NCBI GenBank assembly: GCA_018266835.1
Contig: JAFDZP010000002.1
Coordinates: 1,401,302 to 1,465,301, forward strand
DNA length: 64,000 bases
Direction of reading: 5' to 3'
From: Bacteroidota bacterium
GTDB lineage: Bacteria > Bacteroidota > Ignavibacteria > Tepidaquicellales > Tepidaquicellaceae
Part shown: positions 9,696 through 18,484 of the stretch, in pieces
How positions within the stretch are numbered: position 1 is the stretch's first letter
Layout of the letters: every line of letters begins with the position of its first letter
Position numbers and translations under genes: made by a program
The notes under the pieces: generated by a model
What the model saw: the letters and a program-made list of their open reading frames with translations, nothing else
Told to the model about the DNA's origin: nothing
The model's database searches: none

Positions 9696-9825
9696 AATTT
9701 AACCACAGAGAACACAGAACTTTACACGGAGTACACAGATTAAATTTGAATAAAAAAGTGAGTCGCACAATAAAGAATTTTCTGTGCTCTCTGTGAATCA
9801 ACTCTGTGTCCTCTGTGGTTAAATT
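9696..9825. repeat. Long imperfect inverted repeat of CACAGAG-type words upstream of msrB
   Basis: The outer arms 9696-9718 and 9803-9825 are complementary at 22 of 23 positions (AATTTAACCACAGAG...). A second looser pair of arms (about 9722-9741 and 9779-9798) lies inside. Both arms consist of repeated ACACAGA/TCTGTG words. It fills most of the 258-bp gap before msrB and could form a large cruciform or RNA hairpin. Similar intergenic words are widespread in bacterial genomes; their role is not known. Confidence 0.7.
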
Positions 9826-9866
9826 AGAAGTTGAATTTTTTAAACCAAAACTGAGTTTAATATTTC

Positions 9867-10232
9867 ATGGAATACAACAGACTGACACCCGAAGAAGAAA
9901 GGGTAATACTTCACAAAGGCACAGAAATGCCTTTCACAGGAAAATATACAAACAACAAAGCAAAGGGCGTTTACACATGCAAAAGATGCGATGCGCCGTT
10001 ATATAATTCGGATTCCAAATTCGATTCATTCTGCGGATGGCCGAGCTTCGATGACGAAATTCCGGGAGCAGTCCGCCGCGAGACAGATGCCGACGGTATG
10101 CGGACGGAAATACTCTGCGCAAATTGCGGAGCTCATCTGGGACACGTATTTACGGGTGAAGGTTTCACTCCGAAGAATACAAGGCACTGCGTGAATTCAA
10201 TCTCAATGAATTTCAAACCGCTTGAAGATTAA
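9867..10232 (+). CDS. msrB: Peptide-methionine (R)-S-oxide reductase MsrB
   Basis: A 121-residue protein of typical single-domain MsrB length. It reduces the R form of methionine sulfoxide in proteins, using thioredoxin for recycling. The four zinc-binding cysteines are present as two CxxC pairs (Cys38/41 in CKRC and Cys84/87 in CANC). The conserved [15 protein letters not shown] and catalytic RHCVNS (Cys108) motifs are intact. No signal peptide is seen, so it is cytoplasmic. It is a single gene, preceded by the long inverted repeat and followed by a clear terminator. Confidence 0.96.
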   Translation: MEYNRLTPEEERVILHKGTEMPFTGKYTNNKAKGVYTCKRCDAPLYNSDSKFDSFCGWPSFDDEIPGAVRRETDADGMRTEILCANCGAHLGHVFTGEGFTPKNTRHCVNSISMNFKPLED

Positions 10233-10255
10233 GATCTGTAAAGTTATAAATTAAG

Positions 10256-10281
10256 AAAGCAGACTACGGTCTGCTTTTTTT
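10256..10281 (+). terminator. Rho-independent terminator after msrB
   Basis: A perfect 9-bp stem (10256-10264 with 10269-10277) with a TACG tetraloop runs directly into a T-run. Confidence 0.9.
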
Positions 10282-10480
10282 GTATATTTAACACTCCTTT
10301 GCTTTCTTAGCAATTCTTTTCTATGCCTCTTTTTTTCTCCATCAATAATTCCTATATTTACAAAATTTCCCACCGTATAAGAAAAATTAAATTTTTACTT
10401 AAACTTTATATTAAGTTTAAGAGAGTTCTTAATATTTAAAATATTTCTTATCTAAAAAATTGCAGCTCAAAAATCTTCAA

Positions 10481-10490
10481 AGGAGAGGAG
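10481..10490 (+). promoter_or_regulatory. Strong Shine-Dalgarno site of the TonB receptor gene
   Basis: AGGAGAGGAG lies 7-8 bases before the ATG at 10498. Most genes in the window have only A-rich leaders, so this unusually good site suggests high translation of the receptor. Confidence 0.7.
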
Positions 10491-10497
10491 AAACTTA

Positions 10498-13473
10498 ATG
10501 CAAAATTTTTACAAATTTATTCTGGCATTTTTATTTCTGGCAGCAGGATTTAATTATTCTAATGCTCAGGTAGTTTTCACTGTATCAGGCACAGTTACAA
10601 GTTCTGAAACGGGTGAAGCCATCAGCGGAGCAGTTGTTGCCGCAGGCACAAAAAAAGCCGCCACTGACAGCTACGGCAAATACAGCATCAGCGGATTAAT
10701 GGCAGGCACATACACCATTACTGCCACTTACGTCGGTTATGTTACAGGCAGCGAAGAAGTTTCTGTTACAGGAAACACAACGGTAAACTTCAACCTGAAA
10801 ACAGGTTCAGTTAACACCGAAGAAATTATCGTTGAAATTAACAGAGCGAAGGACAGAGAAACACCTGTTGCTTTCACTGACGTAACACAAAAACAAATTG
10901 AAGCCCGCATCAACGGACAGGATGCTCCGCTTCTTACAAAAAATGTTCCTGGACTTTATGCATATTCTACTGACGGAGTTGGTAACGGCGAAACTAAAAT
11001 GCTTGTAAGAGGTTTCTCACAAAATTATGTTCAGGTATTGATAAACGGTATTCCTACAAACGACCCTGAATCAAACTCAGTGTTCTGGTCTAACTGGGGC
11101 GGAGTTTCTGCAAACGCAGGCTCAATACAGATCCAGCGCGGCGCAGGTTCATCACTTTACGGCGCAGGTTCATTTGGCGGTTCATTTAACATATTAACTG
11201 AAACACCAAGCTTAACTCCATTCTACGGAGCAAATCTTACTCTCGGAAGTCCTTTAAGTACAATGTACGGAATTAATATCGGTACAGGTCTTGTCGGCAA
11301 ATTTGCCGGCGCGCTTAATGTTGATAGAAAAATCGGCGAAGGCTCACGTATTAGCGGAAGATATGAAGGCTACAATTATTATACTTCGATGTCTTACTAC
11401 ATGACTTCAAAGCAGACATTAAATTTAGTTTTACACGGCGGACCGCAGGAACACGGATTTTCAAACAGCGGTGATGCAGTTTATTTTGCAAAGTACGGTT
11501 ACAAAGCAAATCCTTCTTTCTTCCTTCCTGTAGATGTTGTTACTCAGCTTCCTGCTAATGCAACAACAGGAAAAGTAAATTACGGATTGCAAGGCGACTA
11601 CTCAAGGACTCTCGATGACGGAAAATTTGTAAACATTGCTACAAACTTTTTCCATAAGCCTCAGCTAGAACTTCACTACAACAATGATATAAATAATAAG
11701 AGCGTTTTAAGAACAACTGCATTCTTATCACTCGGAAGAGGCGCAGGTTCATCATTGAACGGCGGAAGCATAATTAATATCGGACCCACGCTTACAACTT
11801 CAGGAGTATTTCAAATCAAGAGACCTGACGTTGGTTACAACGGAACAACAATAGATACTCTTTTAATCAGCAGATTAAACGCAGACGGTTACATTGCCGA
11901 TTCAAACACTGCCCGTCAATATTTATTGGCAAATGCAAATCAGAGAATCAGTTACTCACTTCACAGCCAGTACGGATTACTTACAAGTTTTTCACAGGAT
12001 GTAAGCAAAACTTTCAAGTACACAGCAGGTGCAGAGTTCAGAAACTGGAGAGCTGACCACCCTGGGCAATTTACAAATTTATTCGGAAAGCAAACCATCA
12101 ATCTTACTTATGCATCGGATACAAGTACAGTTGCAGGAGTTGTAAAGACGGCTACATTTAGTCGTCCTGTATATCAGGGTGATCTTGAAGGACCTGCCGG
12201 GGATTTAGGAAGTCCTTTCTCCTATAACCTCGCAACTAACGATCCTACATACAGAACTCAATACAGAAACTACAGAGGTGAAGTGCCTCAGCTTACACTT
12301 TTCGGGCAAGGTAATTTTATGTTCAACAAACTGAACATTATGACATCACTTCAGTACGTCTGGTACAAATATACATTGACTGAAAACATGCCTTCAGAAA
12401 ATGCAATCGGTAAGAAACTTACAGCCGCTCAGGTTTCTGCTTTGGGACTTGTGAATGAAGGACCTGACGGAGCAGGAAAATTTTATATGAAAGGAACAGA
12501 TAACAGATTTTATGAATTTACTCTGGTAAATAATTCACGTTCACGCGGATTCTTCCAACCGAAAATAGGTTTCAACTACAACGCAACACAAAATATAAAT
12601 TTCTTTGGTAACTTTGCGCACGTTGAAAGATTTGTTGACCTTGGTGTTTATTACAATCAGGGAAGAATAAATGAAAACGCAGAAGACGAAAAATCAAATC
12701 AGTTCGAAGCAGGTTTCGGATTCGGTAATGACGATGTAAACTTTAAAGTAAACGGATACTACATGCTCTGGCAGAATAAGGCTGCAAGCATTCAGGATAT
12801 CACACAGGCTGGCCAGCCCGGTTACGACAGAAACGGATTTAAAACAGAACTTGTAGGAACATCAGAACACAAAGGTGTTGAAGTTGAATTAAGTATCGGC
12901 ATTGGTAAATTTATTAAAGTACCGGGACTTGGCTTAACCAGCTCATTTACTTTTATGGATAATACTTGGAAGGAAATTCTTGCAAGCGTAATTAATAATC
13001 CTGACGGCTCTTTGAGAGTATTTAACAACAACGCAAGAAATGCTAACGGCGATAAAATAAATGTTTACTATAATGATTTATTAGGAAAGCATCTTGCCAG
13101 CGGACCGCAGATGATGATTAACGCAGGATTGAATTATACATATAAATCTTTTTTCACAGGTGTTGATATGAACTTTGCAGCAAGAGATTATTTCTTAGAC
13201 GGCGAAACATACGGCGCAATTACATCTGTTCTTATCGGAACAAACGGTTCAAAAGAAATTTATCAGACAACTTTTGATAACCAATTACCGACAAGAGCAA
13301 TTGTAGGAGCATATGCAGGTTATAATTTTAATTTCAACAAGAAATTAAAAGGGCAGCTTACATTACAGTCAGCTAATTTATTTGATAAGGACTATCTTGC
13401 ATCAGCCGACAGATTCGGTGTAATACCGGGCGAGAAAAGAACTTTCAGAATTAATTTAACTATTGGTTTATAA
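10498..13473 (+). CDS. TonB-dependent outer-membrane receptor
   Basis: A 991-residue outer-membrane active transporter. It has a signal peptide (to ~24, ...NYSNAQ), a carboxypeptidase-regulatory-like beta-sandwich (~28-110; SGTVTSSETGEAISGAVV), a plug domain (~120-240; VPGLYAYSTDGVGNGETKMLVRG, then IQIQRGAGSSLYGAGSFGG) and a long beta-barrel ending in aromatic-rich strands. The pattern fits the ligand-gated porins energised by TonB-ExbBD. The substrate cannot be read from sequence; neighbours give no siderophore, vitamin or glycan genes, and no SusD partner is present, so it is unlikely to be a SusCD glycan importer. Confidence 0.93.
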   Translation: MQNFYKFILAFLFLAAGFNYSNAQVVFTVSGTVTSSETGEAISGAVVAAGTKKAATDSYGKYSISGLMAGTYTITATYVGYVTGSEEVSVTGNTTVNFNLKTGSVNTEEIIVEINRAKDRETPVAFTDVTQKQIEARINGQDAPLLTKNVPGLYAYSTDGVGNGETKMLVRGFSQNYVQVLINGIPTNDPESNSVFWSNWGGVSANAGSIQIQRGAGSSLYGAGSFGGSFNILTETPSLTPFYGANLTLGSPLSTMYGINIGTGLVGKFAGALNVDRKIGEGSRISGRYEGYNYYTSMSYYMTSKQTLNLVLHGGPQEHGFSNSGDAVYFAKYGYKANPSFFLPVDVVTQLPANATTGKVNYGLQGDYSRTLDDGKFVNIATNFFHKPQLELHYNNDINNKSVLRTTAFLSLGRGAGSSLNGGSIINIGPTLTTSGVFQIKRPDVGYNGTTIDTLLISRLNADGYIADSNTARQYLLANANQRISYSLHSQYGLLTSFSQDVSKTFKYTAGAEFRNWRADHPGQFTNLFGKQTINLTYASDTSTVAGVVKTATFSRPVYQGDLEGPAGDLGSPFSYNLATNDPTYRTQYRNYRGEVPQLTLFGQGNFMFNKLNIMTSLQYVWYKYTLTENMPSENAIGKKLTAAQVSALGLVNEGPDGAGKFYMKGTDNRFYEFTLVNNSRSRGFFQPKIGFNYNATQNINFFGNFAHVERFVDLGVYYNQGRINENAEDEKSNQFEAGFGFGNDDVNFKVNGYYMLWQNKAASIQDITQAGQPGYDRNGFKTELVGTSEHKGVEVELSIGIGKFIKVPGLGLTSSFTFMDNTWKEILASVINNPDGSLRVFNNNARNANGDKINVYYNDLLGKHLASGPQMMINAGLNYTYKSFFTGVDMNFAARDYFLDGETYGAITSVLIGTNGSKEIYQTTFDNQLPTRAIVGAYAGYNFNFNKKLKGQLTLQSANLFDKDYLASADRFGVIPGEKRTFRINLTIGL

Positions 13474-13483
13474 TTGTTATATT

Positions 13484-13518
13484 ATTGCGCCCTTACCTTA
13501 GGCAGGCAGGGGCGCAAT
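13484..13518 (+). terminator. Stem-loop after the TonB receptor gene
   Basis: A perfect 9-bp GC-rich stem (ATTGCGCCC at 13484-13492 with 13510-13518) lies 10 bp after the stop codon. Only a short T-poor tail follows, so termination efficiency is uncertain. Confidence 0.55.
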
Positions 13519-13535
13519 CTTAAACACTTATCCCA

Positions 13536-13640
13536 ATGTTTAAAGCACTATTTGCTGTTTTGGATTCAGTTGTTGCCTGGTCAATCATATTAATCTATGC
13601 CATTGTAATTTTAATAAAACTGGCAGACAAAATTTTTTAA
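13536..13640 (+). CDS. Possible 34-residue single-helix membrane peptide
   Basis: A short frame, ATG 13536 to TAA 13640, in the gap between the receptor and phosphatase genes. It encodes MFKALFAVLDSVVAWSIILI and a further 14 residues ending KLADKIF, that is, one hydrophobic span of ~20 residues with charged ends. The topology is coherent for a small membrane protein, and it begins just after the receptor's hairpin. No Shine-Dalgarno site is visible and no family is recognised; it could be chance. Confidence 0.35.
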   Translation: MFKALFAVLDSVVAWSIILIYAIVILIKLADKIF

Positions 13641-13750
13641 TTTGATTTTATCAGGGGCATAAAATCTAATAACAATTGACATAAATTTGATTATACGTTA
13701 ACACGTTTATTATATACATTTCGTATTGTTGATTTAATTTTCCGATTACA

Positions 13751-15394
13751 TTGAAACATCTACTCCCTCATAAAACAATACTCCTCTTATTATTTTTATT
13801 TCTCTGCGCAAATTCTTACTCTCAGACTTCCAAACAAAAATCTCAAAAACCAAAATTAGTTATAGGCATTGTAGTTGACCAGATGTCTAACGATTATCTC
13901 TCCCGTTTTGTTAATAAATTTTCCGAGACAGGATTTAAAAGATTACTAAGCAGCGGATTTTATTTTAAGAATTCTTACTATGAATACGTTCCTACCGTTA
14001 CTGCTGCAGGACATACATCCATATATACAGGTACACTCCCTTCTTTAAACGGAATAATATCAAATGAATGGTACGACAGAGCAAACAATAAAATTGTTTA
14101 CTGCGCCGATGATAAATCAGTCACAGCAGTGGGGATAGATTCTCCAAAAGAAAAAATGTCACCTGTAAATATTCTTTCTTCAACAGTTACCGATGAATTA
14201 AAAAAATCAGACTCGAATTCCAAAGTTCTAAGCATTTCAATAAAAGACAGGGGTTCGATTTTTCCCGGAGGACATCTGGGAAAATCTTTCTGGTTCAACG
14301 ATGCTTCAGGAAAATTTATTACATCCTCTTATTACATGAATGAGCTTCCTATATGGCTTAATAATTTTAATAACAGAAATCTTAATGATTTTTATTTGAG
14401 TCAGTCATGGAATACTCTGTATCCTATAGAAACATATACTGAAAGCACTGCAGACAGCGTGCCATGGGAATCGTTATACAAAGGAATAAAGTCACCGGTG
14501 TTTCCCTATGACTTGCCGGCGCTGAGAAGTAAAAATCCTGAGCTGCTTGCTTATACTCCATATGGAAACTCTATTTTAAAAGAACTTGCGCTAACAGTTT
14601 TAGAAAATGAGAAAATGGGAAAGGGAAAATCCACGGATTTTCTTTGTGTGAGTTTTTCTTTCCCTGATAAAGTCGGCCATCACTTCGGACCCAACTCAAT
14701 TGAACTGGAAGACACATATTTAAGATTGGATAAAGACCTCACTGAAATTTTTGATTACATTGATAAAAATATTGGTATGGAGAACACCTTGATATTTCTC
14801 ACCTCAGATCATTCTGCTGCATCCGCTCCCGGATATTTAAAAAGCATTGGAGTGGAGGCGGGAAATATTAACACAAAAAAATTACAGGATTCAATTGAAA
14901 CTTATCTTGGAAAAAAATATGGCGACGATGATTATGTGGTATGGATTCAGAATTTACAAATTTATCTGAATAAAAAAGTGCTGGATGCTAAAAACTTATC
15001 TTTGGAAAATATTGAAAATGAAATCTGTGACTATCTAAAAAATTATGAAGGTATAAATGAAACTTATACTTTTGCTGGAATAGATAAAGGAATCTACAGC
15101 GGTGAAAATTCTAAATTAATATATAACGGTTTTGTTAAAGAAAAATCGGGCGATGTGTTTATGGTTTTAGATTCAAACTGGATATGGAATATGAGCAGAG
15201 GCACAACTCACGGCAGCGTTTATAAATATGACAGGAACGTACCGCTCCTATGGTGCGGCTGGAACGTGAAGCACGGAGAGACCGATGAATATAACTCTCA
15301 GTGCGATATTGCTCCGACAGTATCGGAAATTTTGAATATACCGAAGCCGTCTAAGAGTGTCGGTAAGTCGCTGAAAAAAATTTTAATGAAATAA
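13751..15394 (+). CDS. PafA-like alkaline phosphatase / phosphodiesterase superfamily protein
   Basis: A 547-residue exported hydrolase starting at TTG. A signal peptide (LLLLFLFLCANSYSQ) is followed by the alkaline-phosphatase core: first metal aspartate in VVDQMSNDYL (Asp43), a nucleophile threonine in PTVTAAGHTS (residues 81-90), metal ligands in DKVGHHFGP and LTSDHSAA, and the last histidine in TTHGS. The order and spacing match PafA-type periplasmic phosphate-irrepressible phosphatases, which cleave phosphomonoesters to release phosphate with two zinc ions. Substrate range is inferred from the family. It appears monocistronic. Confidence 0.88.
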   Translation: MKHLLPHKTILLLLFLFLCANSYSQTSKQKSQKPKLVIGIVVDQMSNDYLSRFVNKFSETGFKRLLSSGFYFKNSYYEYVPTVTAAGHTSIYTGTLPSLNGIISNEWYDRANNKIVYCADDKSVTAVGIDSPKEKMSPVNILSSTVTDELKKSDSNSKVLSISIKDRGSIFPGGHLGKSFWFNDASGKFITSSYYMNELPIWLNNFNNRNLNDFYLSQSWNTLYPIETYTESTADSVPWESLYKGIKSPVFPYDLPALRSKNPELLAYTPYGNSILKELALTVLENEKMGKGKSTDFLCVSFSFPDKVGHHFGPNSIELEDTYLRLDKDLTEIFDYIDKNIGMENTLIFLTSDHSAASAPGYLKSIGVEAGNINTKKLQDSIETYLGKKYGDDDYVVWIQNLQIYLNKKVLDAKNLSLENIENEICDYLKNYEGINETYTFAGIDKGIYSGENSKLIYNGFVKEKSGDVFMVLDSNWIWNMSRGTTHGSVYKYDRNVPLLWCGWNVKHGETDEYNSQCDIAPTVSEILNIPKPSKSVGKSLKKILMK

Positions 15395-15514
15395 AATTCA
15401 TCTTTCAAAATAATTTTAAATAAATTATTATTGAAGAGTAATAAGTAAATCTACAAGTTCATCCTCCCCGCAAAACGGATAATTTATCCGCCTATAATTT
15501 ATTAAATTTTTTAT

Positions 15515-16732
15515 ATGAAATTTAAATTTATTTTTCTCATTCTCCTATTTGCAAAAATTTCATTTGCGGGATGGTTTCAGCAAAACAGCGGAACAACAAA
15601 AAATTTGTACGGAGTAAACTTCAACCACGGTAACGAAAATATAGTATGGGCTTGCGGTGAAGACGGACTTATACTTTATACCTCTAACGGCGGCACAACA
15701 TGGATTCAGCAGAACAGCGGAACAACGAATACTTTGTATGCAGTTATTTTTATGGAGCAGACTACTTCGCCTATACTTGCTGTCGGTAAAAACGGAACAA
15801 TAGTTCGCACTACACTTTCTTCACTGGTATGGAATGTAATTCCATCGCCGACAACTAAAACTTTAAAAGATATTTCAGAATTTAATTTTATTGCAGTCGG
15901 AGATTCAGGAGCAATGATACGAAGCACTGATCTCGGCTTAACCTGGGCGTTGCTGCCGCAGGTGACAAATGTAAATTTAAACGCAGTCACGGGAATTTTT
16001 AATCAGCTGGCAGTTGGAGATAACGGAACAATTTTGAGGTCAGCAGGACTCGGGCAGAACTGGTCATCTCTTGCAAGCGGCACAACGGAAAATTTGTACG
16101 GAGTTCCTTTGTTTAACTCTCCAATGATTTTTGTAGGGGCAAACGGACTCATAAGAAAAAGCACTAATGTAGGCGCTAACTGGATGACACTTCCAACAGG
16201 TACAACTGCTAAATTAAATGCAATAGAGTACTCGGTAAATAATGACAGCAGAATATATGTTCCCGGTAATAACGGATTGATATTAAAATCAACGAACGGA
16301 GGCGTTACATTCGGAAGACAGCAAAGCGGAACGAATGTAAACCTGAATGCAACATTCTTTTATCTTGATGATAACACGGGCTACGTTGTTGGAGATAACG
16401 GAACGATATTAAAAACAACTGACGGCGGCGGCACGATAACAGGATTTGAAAATGAAGTTACCGATGTAAAAAGCTTTATGCTTGAGCAGAACTATCCTAA
16501 TCCATTCAACCCGTCAACGAAAATAAATTTTTCAATTCCTGAAACGGAATTTGTCTCGATAAAAATTTATGATGCACAGGGAAGAGAACTTGAAGAAATT
16601 ATGAATGAAATGAAGGAGGCAGGAAGTTATAATGTTACATTTAACGGAGCTGATTTAGCAGGCGGAATTTATTTTTATAAAATAACAGCAGGGAAATTTT
16701 CAGAGACTAAGAAAATGGTGCTTGTGAAATAA
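15515..16732 (+). CDS. YCF48/BNR-repeat protein with T9SS tail
   Basis: A 405-residue secreted protein. A signal peptide (KFKFIFLILLFAKISFAG) is followed by about seven ~42-residue repeats of the YCF48/BNR type (VWACGEDGLILYTSNGGTTW, AVGKNGTIVRTT, AVGDNGTILRSA, VVGDNGTILKTTDGG), predicted to form a beta-propeller. The C-terminus is a T9SS type A sorting domain (QNYPNPFNPSTKINF ... KKMVLVK). Such proteins are abundant in Ignavibacteria-like genomes; binding partners are not known. It is probably surface-exposed. Confidence 0.9.
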   Translation: MKFKFIFLILLFAKISFAGWFQQNSGTTKNLYGVNFNHGNENIVWACGEDGLILYTSNGGTTWIQQNSGTTNTLYAVIFMEQTTSPILAVGKNGTIVRTTLSSLVWNVIPSPTTKTLKDISEFNFIAVGDSGAMIRSTDLGLTWALLPQVTNVNLNAVTGIFNQLAVGDNGTILRSAGLGQNWSSLASGTTENLYGVPLFNSPMIFVGANGLIRKSTNVGANWMTLPTGTTAKLNAIEYSVNNDSRIYVPGNNGLILKSTNGGVTFGRQQSGTNVNLNATFFYLDDNTGYVVGDNGTILKTTDGGGTITGFENEVTDVKSFMLEQNYPNPFNPSTKINFSIPETEFVSIKIYDAQGRELEEIMNEMKEAGSYNVTFNGADLAGGIYFYKITAGKFSETKKMVLVK

Positions 16733-16752
16733 ACTTGGATACACATAAACTT

Positions 16753-16837
16753 TAAATGCAAAGATCGCAAAGAAGTATAGAAAAAAACATCTGAACTTAG
16801 CGTTCTTTGCGAAAAGTCTTAGCGTTCTTTGCGTTTA
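16753..16837. repeat. GCAAAGAACGC-type repeat element with direct and inverted copies
   Basis: A 16-bp unit (CTTAGCGTTCTTTGCG) occurs twice in direct orientation at 16796-16811 and 16818-16833. An imperfect inverted copy (TAAATGCAAAGATCGCAAAGA) lies at 16753-16773, so the whole can fold into a hairpin. It occupies the gap between two convergent genes and may act as a terminator or be a dispersed repeat. Confidence 0.7.
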
Positions 16838-16849
16838 ATTTTTTTAAAA

Positions 16850-17254
16850 CTAGCTCCACAACCAGAATTTACTCTTCGAAAAAGTCGGATAGATTAAAGA
16901 AGAATCTTTTGCATCTATCTTCACCTGAATTGTATCGCCTTCTTTTATAAATGCAAGCTCGGAGTTATCAATCATCCATGAAGTGGTTGCGAGGTAAGGT
17001 TCTCCCTCCGGCGGTCTGACTTCAAGACGAAGGTCAACTCTCATTTCGCTTCTTCCCACAGAATAGGATTTAATCACGCTTACAATTAATGCCGTTGCAA
17101 AAATTGCGGATTGAAAATTTTGTTCGTAGTCATCGGCTTTTTTCTGAATGGCTTTTGTCTCGCTTGAGTTGCGTGTAAAAATTTTAATGAAGGCAATCGT
17201 AATGGATAAGGTAATTATGGTTGCGACAATTATTATTACGGTCTGTACGGGCAT
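16850..17254 (-). CDS. Small membrane-anchored protein of unknown function
   Basis: A 134-residue protein with an N-terminal hydrophobic anchor (VQTVIIIVATIITLSITIAF), a short charged linker, and a second moderately hydrophobic stretch (AIFATALIVSVIKSY). The C-terminal half looks like a small beta domain (EMRVDLRLEVRPPEGEPYLATTSWMI ... IKEGDTIQVKIDAKDSS). The beta part resembles ligand-less single-strand-binding or SHOCT-adjacent domains seen in other short bacterial proteins, but no family can be named. It is a single gene. Confidence 0.6.
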   Translation of the reverse strand: MPVQTVIIIVATIITLSITIAFIKIFTRNSSETKAIQKKADDYEQNFQSAIFATALIVSVIKSYSVGRSEMRVDLRLEVRPPEGEPYLATTSWMIDNSELAFIKEGDTIQVKIDAKDSSLIYPTFSKSKFWLWS

Positions 17255-17474
17255 CGGACTTATATTTTAACAGATGTTTTTGATTAAAATAAAAATTAGA
17301 AAAAGTAATAAAAATGTTCAGATTTTGTTCAATTATTTTGCTGTTTTAATAAGAGATTATTTTCAGCTTTACATAATGCAAAAATAAAAAACTGTTTTCG
17401 CATGGAATTATTTTCACTCTTTAAATTTTTGCGAAACTTTTGTAATTCCGAGTCAAAATCAAAAGATTTTGGCG

Positions 17475-17969
17475 TTAAATTTCTTTTCTAACAATATAGT
17501 CATTCATAAAATATTTACCAATAGGAACATCAATTTCAGAAATGATTTTAAACCCCAGCTTCTCATAAAAAAATCTCGCAGGGTTATATCGGTTTACATT
17601 AAGTTCGATAGCCTCATATTTCCCTTTGCAAATCTCTTCGACCTTATCTAATAAAATTTTTCCTAAACCTTTCTTCTGATGTGAAGGATGAACATAAAGC
17701 TTCGGAATGCGAATAATATTTTCTACAGGTACAAACGATAAAAACGCAGCAGGAATTTTTTTCTCGTATAAAATAAAAAACCTGTGCCCCTCGGAAAATT
17801 GTTTGCGCAATGATTCATCTGAGTACATATCGTTATACATAAAATCAAACTGCTCCTGCGAAACAATTTTCAGATACGTTGCCTCCCATGCGGGGAAGGC
17901 AATTTCGGTTATAATTCTTATATCGTCTGTATTAGCCTCAAGAATTTCTATAGGTAAATCTGAACTCAT
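17475..17969 (-). CDS. GNAT-family N-acetyltransferase
   Basis: A 164-residue protein with the GNAT fold: an N-terminal strand-helix (IRIITEIAFPAWEATYL), the acetyl-CoA-binding loop with its helix (YVHPSHQKKGLGKILLDKVEEIC, matching the Q/RxxGxG/A motif), and the closing NRYNPARFFYEKLGFKI. It transfers an acetyl group to an amine or to a protein N-terminus; the substrate is unknown. Its ATG overlaps the stop of the upstream kinase gene by 4 bp, so it is the last gene of a coupled three-gene operon. Confidence 0.9.
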   Translation of the reverse strand: MSSDLPIEILEANTDDIRIITEIAFPAWEATYLKIVSQEQFDFMYNDMYSDESLRKQFSEGHRFFILYEKKIPAAFLSFVPVENIIRIPKLYVHPSHQKKGLGKILLDKVEEICKGKYEAIELNVNRYNPARFFYEKLGFKIISEIDVPIGKYFMNDYIVRKEI

Positions 17970-18484
17970 TTAAAAATTTGGTTTAATTCTTTTCTGTTCT
18001 TAACTCTTATAATTTTTTTACTCTCTGAATATTGCTTGAGTAATTCCCTTAACTGCGGCTCATATACTTTATGCACCATCCACATTGCCTTTATCATTCT
18101 TCTTGTCTTCTTCCGGATGTTGCTGTTGGGCGGGTCATAGGGATTTTGTTTAAATGTATATTGAAGATGTCTCTTCAGCGCATACCAGTAACAAAGCCAT
18201 ATATTGAACTCAAGATATATAATTAAATCCGCTGCATCCGCTCTCATAGGAATTGTAGAATTGAATGACCATCCCTCTACAATCCATTGTTCAGTATTAA
18301 GAATACCTTTTAGCTTATCAATAAATTCCTTTTCCGAAATTGCAGTCCAGTTAGAATTAAATGTAAGCTGATCCAGATGATATACAGGAATTTTTAATCT
18401 GTTTGAAAGTGTATCTCCGAGGGTTGATTTACCGCTTCCGCCGTTGCCAAGAATAATTATTTTTTTATATCCGGAGATATTCAA
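17966..18484 (-). CDS. P-loop kinase (adenylate kinase-like / topology-modulation protein family)
   Basis: A 172-residue P-loop NTPase with a Walker A motif IILGNGGSGKSTLGDTLSNR at residues ~9-28, followed by IPVYHLDQLTF, which is typical of small AAA_17/AAA_18 kinases often annotated as DNA topology modulation protein or adenylate kinase-like. A later R/K-rich lid region (RKKTRRMIKAMWMVHKVYEP) is present. It probably phosphorylates a small molecule; the substrate is unknown. Four-base overlaps with both neighbours (18481-18484 and 17966-17969) show tight coupling. Confidence 0.85.
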   Translation of the reverse strand: MNISGYKKIIILGNGGSGKSTLGDTLSNRLKIPVYHLDQLTFNSNWTAISEKEFIDKLKGILNTEQWIVEGWSFNSTIPMRADAADLIIYLEFNIWLCYWYALKRHLQYTFKQNPYDPPNSNIRKKTRRMIKAMWMVHKVYEPQLRELLKQYSESKKIIRVKNRKELNQIFK

